Source of the DNA: Bog-756 sp963727955
GTDB lineage: Bacteria > Actinomycetota > Acidimicrobiia > Acidimicrobiales > RAAP-2
Assembly: GCA_963727955.1 (NCBI GenBank)
Contig: CAVSII010000012.1
Coordinates: forward strand, 62,001-126,000
Length of the DNA: 64,000 bases
Reading direction: 5' to 3'
Shown: positions 1-8,250 of the stretch, one piece after another
Layout: every line of letters begins with the position of its first letter
How positions within the stretch are numbered: the first letter of the stretch is position 1
Made by a program: the position numbers and the translations under genes
Notes under the pieces: generated by a model
The model's database searches: none
What the model was told of the DNA's origin: nothing
The model's input: the letters and a program-made list of their open reading frames with translations, nothing else

Positions 1-1371
1 ATCAGAAGCCAACCGGTCAAGCGGGCGTCGGATGCTCTGGTTATCGGACGGGGCCATCCTCGGGCCACCCTCAACCGACCGCCATAGCGCCTCGGCTCGG
101 AAGGCAACCTCCCGCAAGGGCATCCCGGTACGCCGGGCCGCCCGAGCCACGTCATCGTGTTCAGCCTTGACTCCGGTCGCACTCACCTTGAGCCTGATCA
201 GCTGTCCCTCGATCCACACCGACTCGCTGGACCGTGCCGCCGGCCAGCGCTCGGCCAACGTCACCCGGACGCCGAGCGATCCCGTCGTCCGTCGGAGCAC
301 ACTCCGCAGCGAGGTCACCATGGACGGGTCGCAGAGCACCTGCACCACCGTGCCGGGACGACCCTTCTTCATCACCACCGGTGTCAGCCAGGCATCGTGG
401 GCCCCGGCATCGAGAAGCACGCCAACGGCATGGGCCAGCTGCTCGCCGGTGGCGTCATCGACGTTGGCGGCGAGGAGGGCCACCGGTTGCCCAGCGTCGG
501 CATCGGCATCGGCGCTGCCGGCATGGGCAGCGCCGGCTTCGTCCGTGCCGTCCCCGCCCATTTCGACCGCCGACAGGCCGGCGCCGAATCGGGGAACGGT
601 CGACCCGCTCTGTCGCTCGACCTGCACGCCCGTCACGACCTGGGTGCAGTTGGGGAGCTCCCCGAGTTCGCGAGCGCCAGCACCGAATCCCTGCCCGGTC
701 ACCCTCATGGCCGGCATCGGCCCGTACCCAGAGCACAGCCCGGCGAGCAGCGCCGCACCGGTGGGGGTGGTCAGCTCGACCCCGATGCGGCGGCCCCAGG
801 TGGGGACGCCTTCGAGGAGCGCCACCACGGCCGGGGCGGGATTGGGCAGCATTCCGTGGGCTGCACGGATCATCCCCAGCCCGGTGGCCACCGGGCTGGC
901 CCGCACCTCGTCGATCCCGAGCACTTCCAGAGCGGCTGCCGTTCCCACCACGTCGACGATGGTGTCGTGCCCCCCGACCTCGTGGAAGTGGACCTGGTCG
1001 ACCGGCCGGCGGTGGAGCTTGGCCTCCACGTCAGCCAGCGCCGCGAAAGTGTCCAGGGCCCGGCCCGCCACCCGATCGGGGAGGCGGGCCTCCTCGATCA
1101 GACCCACGATGTGGGCGTAGGTGCGGACGACCACGTTGTCGTGCACGGACACCACGGCGCGCGAGGCAGCGACACCACCCCGCAAGACGGGCTCCACTTC
1201 GAGGGCCCAACCACCCAGGGGGAGCCGCTCGAGGAGGGTCAGGACCTCCGACAGGTCGGCACCGGCATCGAGCAGGCTGCCGAGCGCCATGTCGCCGGCG
1301 ATACCGGCGAAGCAATGGAACCAGGCCACCGATCGCTCGCCGGACGGCGACAGGGAGGCGCTGTCGCTCAC
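1..1371 (-). CDS. larC: LarC, nickel pincer cofactor biosynthesis (3' end cut by window edge)
   Basis: LarC inserts nickel into the pyridinium bis-thiocarboxylic mononucleotide made by LarB and LarE, giving the nickel-pincer cofactor of lactate racemase and related enzymes; it is cytoplasmic. I translated the minus strand from a GTG whose GTGA overlaps the larB stop. It reads WFHCFAGIAGDM near the start, then VDQVHFHEVGGHDTIVDVVG and a late LLAANVDDATGEQ, all typical of LarC. All 457 visible codons are open and no stop is reached, so the C-terminus lies outside. In Lactiplantibacillus larC is read through a frameshift, but here it is one continuous frame. Translational coupling with larB is implied by the overlap. 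Confidence in the family is high; the substrate enzyme is unknown. Confidence 0.9.
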   Translation of the reverse strand, partial: MSDSASLSPSGERSVAWFHCFAGIAGDMALGSLLDAGADLSEVLTLLERLPLGGWALEVEPVLRGGVAASRAVVSVHDNVVVRTYAHIVGLIEEARLPDRVAGRALDTFAALADVEAKLHRRPVDQVHFHEVGGHDTIVDVVGTAAALEVLGIDEVRASPVATGLGMIRAAHGMLPNPAPAVVALLEGVPTWGRRIGVELTTPTGAALLAGLCSGYGPMPAMRVTGQGFGAGARELGELPNCTQVVTGVQVERQSGSTVPRFGAGLSAVEMGGDGTDEAGAAHAGSADADADAGQPVALLAANVDDATGEQLAHAVGVLLDAGAHDAWLTPVVMKKGRPGTVVQVLCDPSMVTSLRSVLRRTTGSLGVRVTLAERWPAARSSESVWIEGQLIRLKVSATGVKAEHDDVARAARRTGMPLREVAFRAEALWRSVEGGPRMAPSDNQSIRRPLDRLASD

Positions 1372-2225
1372 GGGAGCATCCGGGCGACGGCGCAGGCGGC
1401 CCCGAACCCGTTGTCGATCCCGACCACCGTGATCCCCGCGGCGCACGAGGCATGCATGGCCAGTAGGGCAGTCACGCCTTCGAGGGCTGAGCCGTAGCCG
1501 GTGCTGGTGGGAACGGCGACGACCGGGGCCGGGGTGATCCCACCGACCACGCTGGCCAAGGCTCCCTCCATGCCGGCCACCACAACAACGGCGTCGGCGT
1601 CGGCCAACTCGTCGGCTGACGCCAGCAGCCGGTGCACGCCGGCAACGCCGCAGTCGGCCAGCAGGGATGCGTGCAGGCCCAGAGCGGCCAGGGTGGCCCG
1701 ACATTCACCGGCGACGGGAAGATCGGAGGTGCCGGCGGTGATCACCAGTGGCCGGGTCGGGCGGCGGGCGGCGGGCCGCCACACCACCGTCGACAGTTCC
1801 CCCCGGGTCCGATCAGCTCCGGTGGCCTGACCGGTGACGGTCCGCCGACCGCCCGGGTTGTCTACCATGGCCATCTCGACCTGGGCGGCGTCGGCTCGGG
1901 TGAGAATGACCGGGTCACCGGTCCGGAAAGCCGCTTCGGCCGCAGGGTCTCCGTCCTCCCCCCGGTCGTCCCGGCCGTCACCCAGGTTCGCTCCCCGGAA
2001 CCCCTCGGCGAGAAGCTCCCCCACAATGGAGGAGCATTGGCGGGGCGTCTTGCCCTGACCGTAGACCGCCTCGGGCAGTCCCTGACGGAGGCTGCGATGG
2101 TGATCGACCTTGGCAAAACCGAGGTCGGCGAAGGGCAGCCGACGGAGCCGGTGAACAGCCTCATCAGGGCTGCAGGCTCCCGATCGCACCTCTTCCATGA
2201 GGCGCTGCAGTCCGAGTTCGTCCAT
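1368..2225 (-). CDS. larB: LarB, pyridinium-3,5-biscarboxylic acid mononucleotide synthase
   Basis: LarB carboxylates and hydrolyses nicotinic acid adenine dinucleotide, the first step of the nickel-pincer cofactor pathway. The 285-residue protein has a short N-terminal region (LQRLMEEVRSGACSPDEAV) and a C-terminal AIR-carboxylase-like domain with VITAGTSDLPVAGE, GVAGVHRLL, VVAGMEGALASVVGG and VPTSTGYGSALEGV. I chose the ATG at 2225, preceded by an AAGG element. Longer starts run into the divergent pheA, whose ATG is only 23 bp away, so the two promoters must overlap coding sequence. It overlaps larC by GTGA. No larE or larA is in view. Confidence 0.9.
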   Translation of the reverse strand: MDELGLQRLMEEVRSGACSPDEAVHRLRRLPFADLGFAKVDHHRSLRQGLPEAVYGQGKTPRQCSSIVGELLAEGFRGANLGDGRDDRGEDGDPAAEAAFRTGDPVILTRADAAQVEMAMVDNPGGRRTVTGQATGADRTRGELSTVVWRPAARRPTRPLVITAGTSDLPVAGECRATLAALGLHASLLADCGVAGVHRLLASADELADADAVVVVAGMEGALASVVGGITPAPVVAVPTSTGYGSALEGVTALLAMHASCAAGITVVGIDNGFGAACAVARMLP

Positions 2226-2248
2226 GACCTTCACTATCCTGCCTGGGT

Positions 2249-3235
2249 ATGAGTGACGCCGCATCCCGTGACGACCGGCCGGAGGCGACCAGGCGCATCG
2301 GATTCCTGGGTCCGGAGGGCACATTCACCGAGGAGGCGCTACTGAGCGAAACAGACTACGCCTCTGCGCAGGTCATCCCCTTCGGGTCGCTCAGCGAGGT
2401 CCTCGAATCGGTGCAGAGCGGACACGTCGATCTGGCCTTCGTGCCCATGGAGAACGCCATCGAGGGAACCGTGCGCGACATCATCGACAGCCTGGTCTTC
2501 GACGTGGAGCTGCGGATCCAGCGAGAAGTGGTCCTGGACGTCCACCTCCACCTGATGGCCGCGCCGGGCACCAAACTGATCGACGTCGAGCGGGTGGCGT
2601 CGATTCCCATGGCCACGGCCCAGTGTCGGGCATTCCTCTCCCAGCAGCTGACGACAGCCGAGTTGCTGGCCACCTACTCGACTGCCGAGGCGGCCAGGCT
2701 GCTCGGCCAGGGCGATCCCCTCATGACGGCACGGCCCACCGCCGCCATCGCCCCCCGGTTGGCGGCCAAGCTCTACGGGCTCGAGATACTGGCGGAGGAC
2801 ATCGAGGACCATCCCGACAACCAGACCCGGTTCGTTTCGCTGGCCCGGTCCGGCATTCCCGCACCGACCGGCCACGACCGGACCAGCATCGCCTGCTTTC
2901 AGAACAGCGACCACCCGGGCAGCCTCTATGGCATCCTCGGCCAGTTCGCCGCCCGCAACATCAACCTCAGCAAACTCGAGTCACGTCCCACAAAACAGGC
3001 CCTCGGCGATTACTGCTTCATCATTGACTTCGAGGGCCACATTGCCGACGCCGTGGTCAGCGACTGTCTCCGTGATCTCCACGCCGAGTTGGCCGGCGTC
3101 AAATTCCTCGGGTCCTATCCCGCCGCGGGGCCTGCCGGTCCGGCCATCCGGCGTGAGGTCGATTCGTCGCAGCGCCAGGCCGGCCTGTGGATCGACAATC
3201 TGCATGCCGAAGTTGGTGCCGACAGGACCATGTGA
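2249..3235 (+). CDS. pheA: Prephenate dehydratase
   Basis: It converts prephenate to phenylpyruvate in phenylalanine synthesis, in the cytosol. The 328-residue protein starts its catalytic domain at IGFLGPEGTFTEEAL (residues 17-31) and has the substrate-binding Thr-Arg-Phe at 193-195. A C-terminal ACT domain (about 213-290) carries the ESRP motif at 244-247 that senses phenylalanine; the usual GALV is GSLY here. There is no fused chorismate mutase, as is normal for actinobacteria. A roughly 45-residue tail follows the ACT domain. No Shine-Dalgarno is visible; a TATCCT at 2235-2240 ends nine bases before the ATG, so the mRNA may be leaderless (inference). Confidence 0.95.
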   Translation: MSDAASRDDRPEATRRIGFLGPEGTFTEEALLSETDYASAQVIPFGSLSEVLESVQSGHVDLAFVPMENAIEGTVRDIIDSLVFDVELRIQREVVLDVHLHLMAAPGTKLIDVERVASIPMATAQCRAFLSQQLTTAELLATYSTAEAARLLGQGDPLMTARPTAAIAPRLAAKLYGLEILAEDIEDHPDNQTRFVSLARSGIPAPTGHDRTSIACFQNSDHPGSLYGILGQFAARNINLSKLESRPTKQALGDYCFIIDFEGHIADAVVSDCLRDLHAELAGVKFLGSYPAAGPAGPAIRREVDSSQRQAGLWIDNLHAEVGADRTM

Positions 3236-3277
3236 GCCCTCGGCCGAGTCCGGTCCGACGGCTACCCTGACATCCAG

Positions 3278-3362
3278 GGAGGGATGGCAGAGCGGACAAA
3301 TGCGCGGCTCTTGAAAAGCCGTGAGGTGCAAGCCTCCGTGGGTTCGAATCCCACTCCCTCCG
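3278..3362 (+). tRNA. tRNA-Ser (anticodon UGA)
   Basis: The 85-nt cloverleaf has a 7-bp acceptor (GGAGGGA with TCCCTCC, discriminator G). The anticodon arm CGGCT/AGCCG holds the loop CTTGAAA with TGA at 3312-3314. It has a long class II variable arm (GAGG/CCTC) and a T arm with TTCGAAT. CCA is not encoded. The class II arm and anticodon fix it as serine, reading UCA. Confidence 0.97.
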
Positions 3363-3369
3363 CTCATCT

Positions 3370-3407
3370 GATGACGCGCCACATAAGCAACTATGTGGCG
3401 CGTCATC
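3370..3407. terminator. Perfect 16-bp inverted repeat after tRNA-Ser
   Basis: Positions 3370-3385 and 3392-3407 are exact inverted copies (arms begin GATGACGCGCCACATA) with a 6-nt loop. It starts eight bases after the tRNA. No T-run follows on either strand, so it is not a classical intrinsic terminator. It may end tRNA transcription, block read-through between convergent units (the DUF302 gene points toward it), or be a repeat remnant. Confidence 0.55.
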
Positions 3408-3485
3408 GTGTACGCCCAGCTCATGGCCTGCGCTGGAAGTCGATTGCGAGCCATCGGACCTGGCGGCTGCCTACCGGTGGCTTGG

Positions 3486-3893
3486 CTAGGCCTGAACGAG
3501 AGCATCCGTAAGTGGATTGATGCCGACAAGCTTTCCAGCCATTGCCGGATCAAGCTGGTAACGGATGGCAAGCGCCTTGGGCGAGTGATACGCCACTCTG
3601 GTTTGCCCATTGTCATCCCACACCAAGACTTTTAGTGGAAGATCAAGGGCTGAAAGTGGCTCAGCTTCCATCACCGGAGTCCCCTGGAGCGGGCTGCCGA
3701 AGATCACCAATCTGGTTTCTCGCAACTCGAGCCCGACATCGAGAGCTTCGGCCCTCTGATCGATGACAGCGAAGAGCTTTAGTCCCTTGGCTCCAATGAG
3801 CTCGACGAGGCGCGAGACGGTGTCGGCAACTGAACGGGGGCTAGCTTTCGAAACGATCTCCAACTGGTTGACTGCCTGTTCTGATTCGGGCAT
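3486..3893 (-). CDS. DUF302 family protein
   Basis: This 135-residue protein belongs by pattern to DUF302: an early Ser-rich helix, then KLFAVIDQRAEALDVGLELR, VIFGSPLQGTPVMEAEP and LDLPLKVLVWDD near the C-terminus. The function of the family is not established; no catalytic residues can be named. Its ATG has a strong AGGAGGAGG upstream. The gene and its 5' flank look less GC-rich than the neighbouring genes, and it lies just beyond tRNA-Ser and its hairpin, which together hint at acquisition (inference). It is cytosolic, with no signal peptide. Confidence 0.8.
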   Translation of the reverse strand: MPESEQAVNQLEIVSKASPRSVADTVSRLVELIGAKGLKLFAVIDQRAEALDVGLELRETRLVIFGSPLQGTPVMEAEPLSALDLPLKVLVWDDNGQTRVAYHSPKALAIRYQLDPAMAGKLVGINPLTDALVQA

Positions 3894-4093
3894 GGCTTCG
3901 ACTCCTCCTCCTCAAGGTGTGACTTCTCATCACTCCACCCGGACAGTCGGGACATCGAAGGAATGCTCGATCCTCGTCACAAGGGGTTTGGTGAACATTC
4001 CACAACGACGACCTCTCAAAGAGAACTCTCTATTTTTCGCCGGGGCTACCGACCCGCAGGATATTCCCGACTGTCCCGAGGTCTGCGCCGGGA

Positions 4094-5311
4094 TCACGAA
4101 CCCTGAGCGCGGTCCTGGAGACCGGCGACGTTCTGGGCAGTGGACGTAACCTGTTGCAGGCGGATGGCCACCCGAACCGGCTTGGTGGCGATGATGGGGC
4201 TGCTCCCCGTACCGAGTTGCCCGCTCGTGTTGTCACCCCAGGCCCATAGCCGGCCTGAGCGATCGATGGCATAGCTGGCGAAACCGCCGGAGCTGACCTT
4301 GACGAAGGTCACGCCATGGGGCACGTCGACGCGCAGCGGGACGTCCGAGCTCACCCTCGTGCCATCACCGAGCTGGCCCCGATCGTTGTCACCCCAGGCC
4401 CACGCCGAGCCGTTGGCCAGGATGGCAACCGTCTGCCCGTTTTTGGCCCCGCTCCCGCCCTGGAACACCTGCCGTACGGCGGCGGGGAGCACGACCCGTA
4501 CCGGGACTGCGCTGTAGGAGGTTGTGCCGTTGCCCAGCTGGCCGGCGGCGTTGTAGCCCCAGTTGTAATAGGAGCCGGTGCTGAGGAGCACCCCCGATCC
4601 CTCCCACGACGAGGTCAGTGCCGTCGCCCGCGCCGTGCTGGGCAGGCCGACGACGGGGACGGGAGTAGAGCTGTTGGCGGTGGAGCCGGTGCCGAGGACG
4701 CCGTACGCACCTGAGCCACAGGCATAGACCTTTGACCCCGAGGAGAAGAGCGCGTGCGTGCGTGCCCCTGTGGCCAGAGTTACATTGCCGAGTGGGAGCT
4801 CGCTCGGACGGAGCTCCATGAGACCGGACAGGCACAGGTCGCCGCTGACGTTGAAGCCCCATCCCCAGACGTGGCCGTGCGAATCGATGGCCAACGCACC
4901 GTCGAACGGCATGGGGTTGGCCAACGAAACGATCCGGACGCCGGCGGGAAAATCGACCCTCACCGCTCGGGTCGAGTAAGCGGGGCTGGTGCCGTTGCCG
5001 AGCTCGCCGTAGCTGGCCACCCCCCAGGCCCACACCGTCCCTGTCGAGGTCAGGGCGTAACCGTCGGAGTTGGACGTGGCGATCTGCACGACCTGGCCTG
5101 CGATTCCAGGGACGGGAGTGGGCCTATCGAGCTGCAGTTGCTTGATGGCGCCTCGATTCCCGACCACGCCAAACCTGTAGACGACGGTGGTGGAGGGGGG
5201 CCGGGAACCAGCGCTCCCTGATCCGCAAGCGGTGAGCACCAGAGCCGACACCAGAACCAGAGCTGCGGCACGCGGCCGCCACCCACGTGTGGAAGCGCTA
5301 GGGACCTGCAT
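4094..5311 (-). CDS. RCC1-repeat lipoprotein
   Basis: This is an exported lipoprotein of about 405 residues. The N-terminus has a basic stretch, a hydrophobic segment and the lipobox LTAC, then a Ser/Gly linker. The rest is a run of RCC1 blades, each with a Trp-Gly centre and a GQLG(N/D)GT turn, for example WAWGDNDRGQLGDGTR and WAWGDNTSGQLGTG. Such proteins form seven-bladed propellers on the outer face of the membrane and usually bind partners; the ligand is unknown. I prefer the ATG at 5311 over the TTG six bases upstream. It diverges from a MarR-type regulator with a gap of only 65 bp. Confidence 0.85.
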   Translation of the reverse strand: MQVPSASTRGWRPRAAALVLVSALVLTACGSGSAGSRPPSTTVVYRFGVVGNRGAIKQLQLDRPTPVPGIAGQVVQIATSNSDGYALTSTGTVWAWGVASYGELGNGTSPAYSTRAVRVDFPAGVRIVSLANPMPFDGALAIDSHGHVWGWGFNVSGDLCLSGLMELRPSELPLGNVTLATGARTHALFSSGSKVYACGSGAYGVLGTGSTANSSTPVPVVGLPSTARATALTSSWEGSGVLLSTGSYYNWGYNAAGQLGNGTTSYSAVPVRVVLPAAVRQVFQGGSGAKNGQTVAILANGSAWAWGDNDRGQLGDGTRVSSDVPLRVDVPHGVTFVKVSSGGFASYAIDRSGRLWAWGDNTSGQLGTGSSPIIATKPVRVAIRLQQVTSTAQNVAGLQDRAQGS

Positions 5312-5339
5312 GTTCAAAGTATCGGGGAGGGCTACTGGA

Positions 5340-5369
5340 TTGTCAACCTAGTTTACAGTCTGCTAACAT
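5340..5369 (+). promoter_or_regulatory. Sigma-70-like promoter, probably giving a leaderless mRNA
   Basis: TTGTCA (5340-5345) and TAACAT (5364-5369) are separated by 18 bp and match consensus at 5/6 and 4/6. The GTG of the downstream MarR gene lies eight bases past the -10, about where transcription would start, and no ribosome binding site fits between. GTT and AAC half-sites flank the spacer end, so autoregulation is possible. Confidence 0.5.
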
Positions 5370-5376
5370 CTCTTGC

Positions 5377-5907
5377 GTGGATTCCGAGGTGCCTCCGTCG
5401 GATACGGACCTCGGAGCCGACAACGTGGACGGGTCGTCATCGTTCGGCCTCGGACCGGCGCTACGACGTGCCTGGATCGGCTATCAAATCCGACTCGACA
5501 CAGCCATGGCCGATGCAGGATTCGGCGAGCGGAGATTCCCCGATGGCCGGGTCCTCAGGCTGTGCTCGGGACAATCCGGTTCGACCATCTCGGCCATAGG
5601 ACGCGAACTTGGCATCACCCGCCAAGGAGCCAGCAAGGTCGTCGGGCACCTCCGCGATCGTGGTTACGTCGCGGTCGCCGACTCGGCGACCAGCAGGAGG
5701 GAAAAGTCAGTGACCCTGACCGCCAGCGGGAACGGCTACCTCCGGGCGCAGCGAGCGGCTGCCCGGGCCATCGAGAACGACCTGGCGGCCACGCTTGGAA
5801 GACAGGGGTTTTCCGGACTGTTCGCCTTGCTCGACGCGCTCGACGCGCTCGACGATGGCGAGCAGGTGCGGATCCGCACGTACCTTCGCCACTCGTCCCG
5901 GCTGTGA
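5377..5907 (+). CDS. MarR-family transcriptional regulator
   Basis: The 176-residue protein has a winged helix-turn-helix: SGSTISAIGRELGITRQGASKVVGHLRDRGYV, then the wing with DSATSRREKSVTLTASG. This matches MarR regulators, which bind palindromic DNA as dimers and release it on ligand binding. The N-terminal 25 residues are acidic and probably disordered. The C-terminal helix (LLDALDALDDGEQVRIR) would form the dimer interface. GTG is the start; a promoter sits immediately upstream. The divergent RCC1 lipoprotein is the obvious candidate target besides its own gene. The ligand is unknown. Confidence 0.85.
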   Translation: MDSEVPPSDTDLGADNVDGSSSFGLGPALRRAWIGYQIRLDTAMADAGFGERRFPDGRVLRLCSGQSGSTISAIGRELGITRQGASKVVGHLRDRGYVAVADSATSRREKSVTLTASGNGYLRAQRAAARAIENDLAATLGRQGFSGLFALLDALDALDDGEQVRIRTYLRHSSRL

Positions 5908-6073
5908 GAGCCGCTCCGTGAGCCCGTGAGGGCTTTCGCTCAAACGGCCCCACGGGGTTGGGGTCACCGACTCCGATGATGCCCAACTTCTCGTCACACC
6001 GCAGGCCGATCGCCACTATTTCGCCTAATCAGTGCCAATCACGCCAACTGATCGACGCCAGCAGAGCCAGCGC

Positions 6074-6508
6074 CTATCTCTCACCCAGTTCCGGAGCCCC
6101 TTCGAGTGCCTTGGTCAGCAACCCCTGAAGCTCGAGTCGCTCACGACTGCTGAGTGAGGCGAGCACGTCGTCTTCCACACTCTCGATACCGCGTTCGGCA
6201 TTCTCAAACGCGCCCAATCCCTCATCGGTGATCTCTACGAGATGTCGGCGTCGGTCAGCAGGATCGCGGCGCCGGTAGGCAAAGCCCCTCGACTCGAGCT
6301 CGTTGAGCAGGAGTACAAGATTGTTGGGATCGATGCACAGAGTCTCGCTGAGATCCTGCTGCGGGATGGGACTGTGCTCGCGAAGGTGGGCCAGCGTCAC
6401 GAACTCCTTCAACCGCATCCCCAGGAGTTCCTCCGAGGTGCGGCGATAGACGACTCGGGCGAGCTGGGTCAACAACACCGTGACTCCAGGCGTCGTCGTG
6501 GTTGACAT
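6074..6508 (-). CDS. MarR-family regulator divergent from an MFS exporter
   Basis: The protein is about 144 residues with a MarR fold: LREHSPIPQQDLSETLCIDP for the recognition region and the hallmark wing DPADRRRHLVEITDEG. I place the start at the ATG at 6508 (MSTTTTPG); a longer frame back to 6541 would overlap the presumed operator. It is divergent from the MFS exporter at 6601, with a good palindrome between them, the standard layout for a repressor controlling a drug pump and itself. It is cytosolic; the inducer is unknown. Confidence 0.88.
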   Translation of the reverse strand: MSTTTTPGVTVLLTQLARVVYRRTSEELLGMRLKEFVTLAHLREHSPIPQQDLSETLCIDPNNLVLLLNELESRGFAYRRRDPADRRRHLVEITDEGLGAFENAERGIESVEDDVLASLSSRERLELQGLLTKALEGAPELGER

Positions 6509-6518
6509 GAGCGGGATT

Positions 6519-6576
6519 ATAGCCGATGAATCGACTATCACGTCGACTTGACACTCATTATCTTAGTGACTATCAA
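6519..6576 (+). promoter_or_regulatory. Divergent control region: MarR-type palindrome and exporter promoter
   Basis: A 20-bp imperfect palindrome at 6519-6538 (ATAG...CTAT ends, 16 of 20 positions symmetric) lies just ahead of the regulator gene. Next comes a strong promoter for the exporter: TTGACA at 6548-6553, 17-bp spacer, TATCAA at 6571-6576. The spacer itself contains CACT and AGTG arms around an AT-rich centre, a possible second operator site. Confidence 0.6.
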
Positions 6577-6600
6577 TGCCTGGGGAACCTGAGTTCTGTC

Positions 6601-8112
6601 ATGACCAAGGAGTCCGCCATCCCCTCGTCCCTCACTTCTTTCGTACACGACCGCCGCCGCTGGATCGCGCTCATCATCGTCTGCTTTGCGATGTTGATGA
6701 ACATCCTGGACCAGACGATCGTGAACGTGGCACTGCCCACCATCCAGCGCGACCTGCACTTCACCCAGGCCTCACTGGCCTGGGTGATCGACGCCTACCT
6801 GATCACGTTTGCCGGCACTCTCCTGCTGGCCGGTCGCCTCGGCGACCTCATCGGCCGGAAAAAGGTCTTCCTGGTGGGCGTGGCCTTGTTCACTTCGGCC
6901 TCGTTGGCCTGTGGCGCGGCCGACAGCCAGATCCTGCTCATCTCGGCCCGGTTCGTCCAAGGGCTGGGCGCAGCCCTTTCCTCCTCGGTCATCCTGGCCA
7001 TCATCGTGGCTGATTTCCCGATCCCCCGGGAGCGGGCCAAAGCCATGAGCTCGTACATCATCGTCGCCGTGGGGGGCGGGTCATTGGGACTTCTGGTCGG
7101 CGGTTACGTGACCCAGGCACTCAGCTGGCACTGGATCTTCTTCATCAACATTCCCATCGGCGTCGCCACGTTCGTGGCCGGGGCGGTGCTGATCGAGGAA
7201 AACGCCGGCCTCGGGTTTCGCGCCGGACTGGACATAGGTGGCGCCGTCCTCAGCACCGCCGGGCTCATGCTGGCGGTCTACGCCATTGTCAGCTCGAGCC
7301 AGTACGGCTGGAATTCGAGCCACACCTTTACCTTCGGCGCGGCAGCGGTGGTGGTCCTGGCGGCCTTCTTCCTGCTCGAGAGTCGACTGGCCACGCCGAT
7401 GATTCCGATGCCCGTGGTGCGCTCTCCCGGCCTGCTCTCCTCCAGCCTGGTGAGAGGCCTGATGGTGGTCGGCATGTACAGCACCTTCTTCATCGGTGTC
7501 CTGTACTTCCAGCACGTGCTGGGATACGACCCGATTCGGACAGGCCTGGCCTTCCTCCCCCAGACGCTCTGCGTGGCGCTGATGTCCGCCGGACTGACCA
7601 CCCGCATCATGAACAGGTTGCAGCCGAAATGGACCGCATTGATGGGTCTCGCTGTCCTCGGTGTGGGTCTCACCCTGTTCATCACCTCGGGCGTCCATAC
7701 CGCCTACTTCCCGCATATCTTCGTGGCCGTGTTGATGGTCGGTCTGGGTGCGGCGACGGCATTCACCCCCTTGCTGACCATGGCGGTGGCACGGGTTCCG
7801 GCCAAGGACGCCGGAATCGGCTCGGGAATCGTCAATGTGTCCCAACAGGTATCCGCGGCACTGTCGGTGGCCGTCCTCGGGGCGGTGTCCAGTAGCCGGA
7901 CGGTTACTCTGCTCGCCCAGGGACGGTCGGAAGTCAATGCGCTGGACGGCGGCTATCGCCTGGCCTTCACCATCGCTCTGGCCAGCGTTCTGCTCGGATT
8001 CGTGATCGGCCTGGTCATTCTCAAATCGAACAGTGCCCAGGACGGACAGCCGGAGACAACCGATGCCTCAGAGGCGGCGGTGGCCGAGACGATGATCGCC
8101 GAGGTTCTCTGA
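6601..8112 (+). CDS. MFS drug exporter, DHA2/EmrB type
   Basis: This is an inner-membrane proton-driven exporter of about 503 residues with 14 predicted helices, the DHA2 topology. Motifs visible are LDQTIVNVALPTIQRDL in helix 1, WVIDAYLITFAGTLLLAGRLGDLIGRKKVF (motifs D1 and A) and GGYVTQALSWHWIFFINIPIG (motif C region). I chose the ATG at 6601 (MTKESA) because the annotated-length frame back to 6526 would cover the promoter and operator. Regulation by the divergent MarR protein is likely. Substrates cannot be told from sequence. Confidence 0.88.
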   Translation: MTKESAIPSSLTSFVHDRRRWIALIIVCFAMLMNILDQTIVNVALPTIQRDLHFTQASLAWVIDAYLITFAGTLLLAGRLGDLIGRKKVFLVGVALFTSASLACGAADSQILLISARFVQGLGAALSSSVILAIIVADFPIPRERAKAMSSYIIVAVGGGSLGLLVGGYVTQALSWHWIFFINIPIGVATFVAGAVLIEENAGLGFRAGLDIGGAVLSTAGLMLAVYAIVSSSQYGWNSSHTFTFGAAAVVVLAAFFLLESRLATPMIPMPVVRSPGLLSSSLVRGLMVVGMYSTFFIGVLYFQHVLGYDPIRTGLAFLPQTLCVALMSAGLTTRIMNRLQPKWTALMGLAVLGVGLTLFITSGVHTAYFPHIFVAVLMVGLGAATAFTPLLTMAVARVPAKDAGIGSGIVNVSQQVSAALSVAVLGAVSSSRTVTLLAQGRSEVNALDGGYRLAFTIALASVLLGFVIGLVILKSNSAQDGQPETTDASEAAVAETMIAEVL

Positions 8113-8176
8113 TCCGGGACCTCCACCGGATACCAGCGCCCCGTGTCATACATCCGGCGTTGTCATGCAAATCCCG

Positions 8177-8188
8177 CACATGCATGTG
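8177..8188. repeat. 12-bp perfect palindrome between convergent genes
   Basis: CACATGCATGTG lies in the 138-bp gap between the ends of the exporter and the sigma factor gene. It has no loop or T-run, so it is not a convincing terminator. Nothing else was seen in this gap. Confidence 0.3.
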
Positions 8189-8250
8189 GCGTTGCCTGTC
8201 CGGCGCATGAGCGGAATGCTCCTCTAATGCTGTGCCCTATCAGAGTTCGT

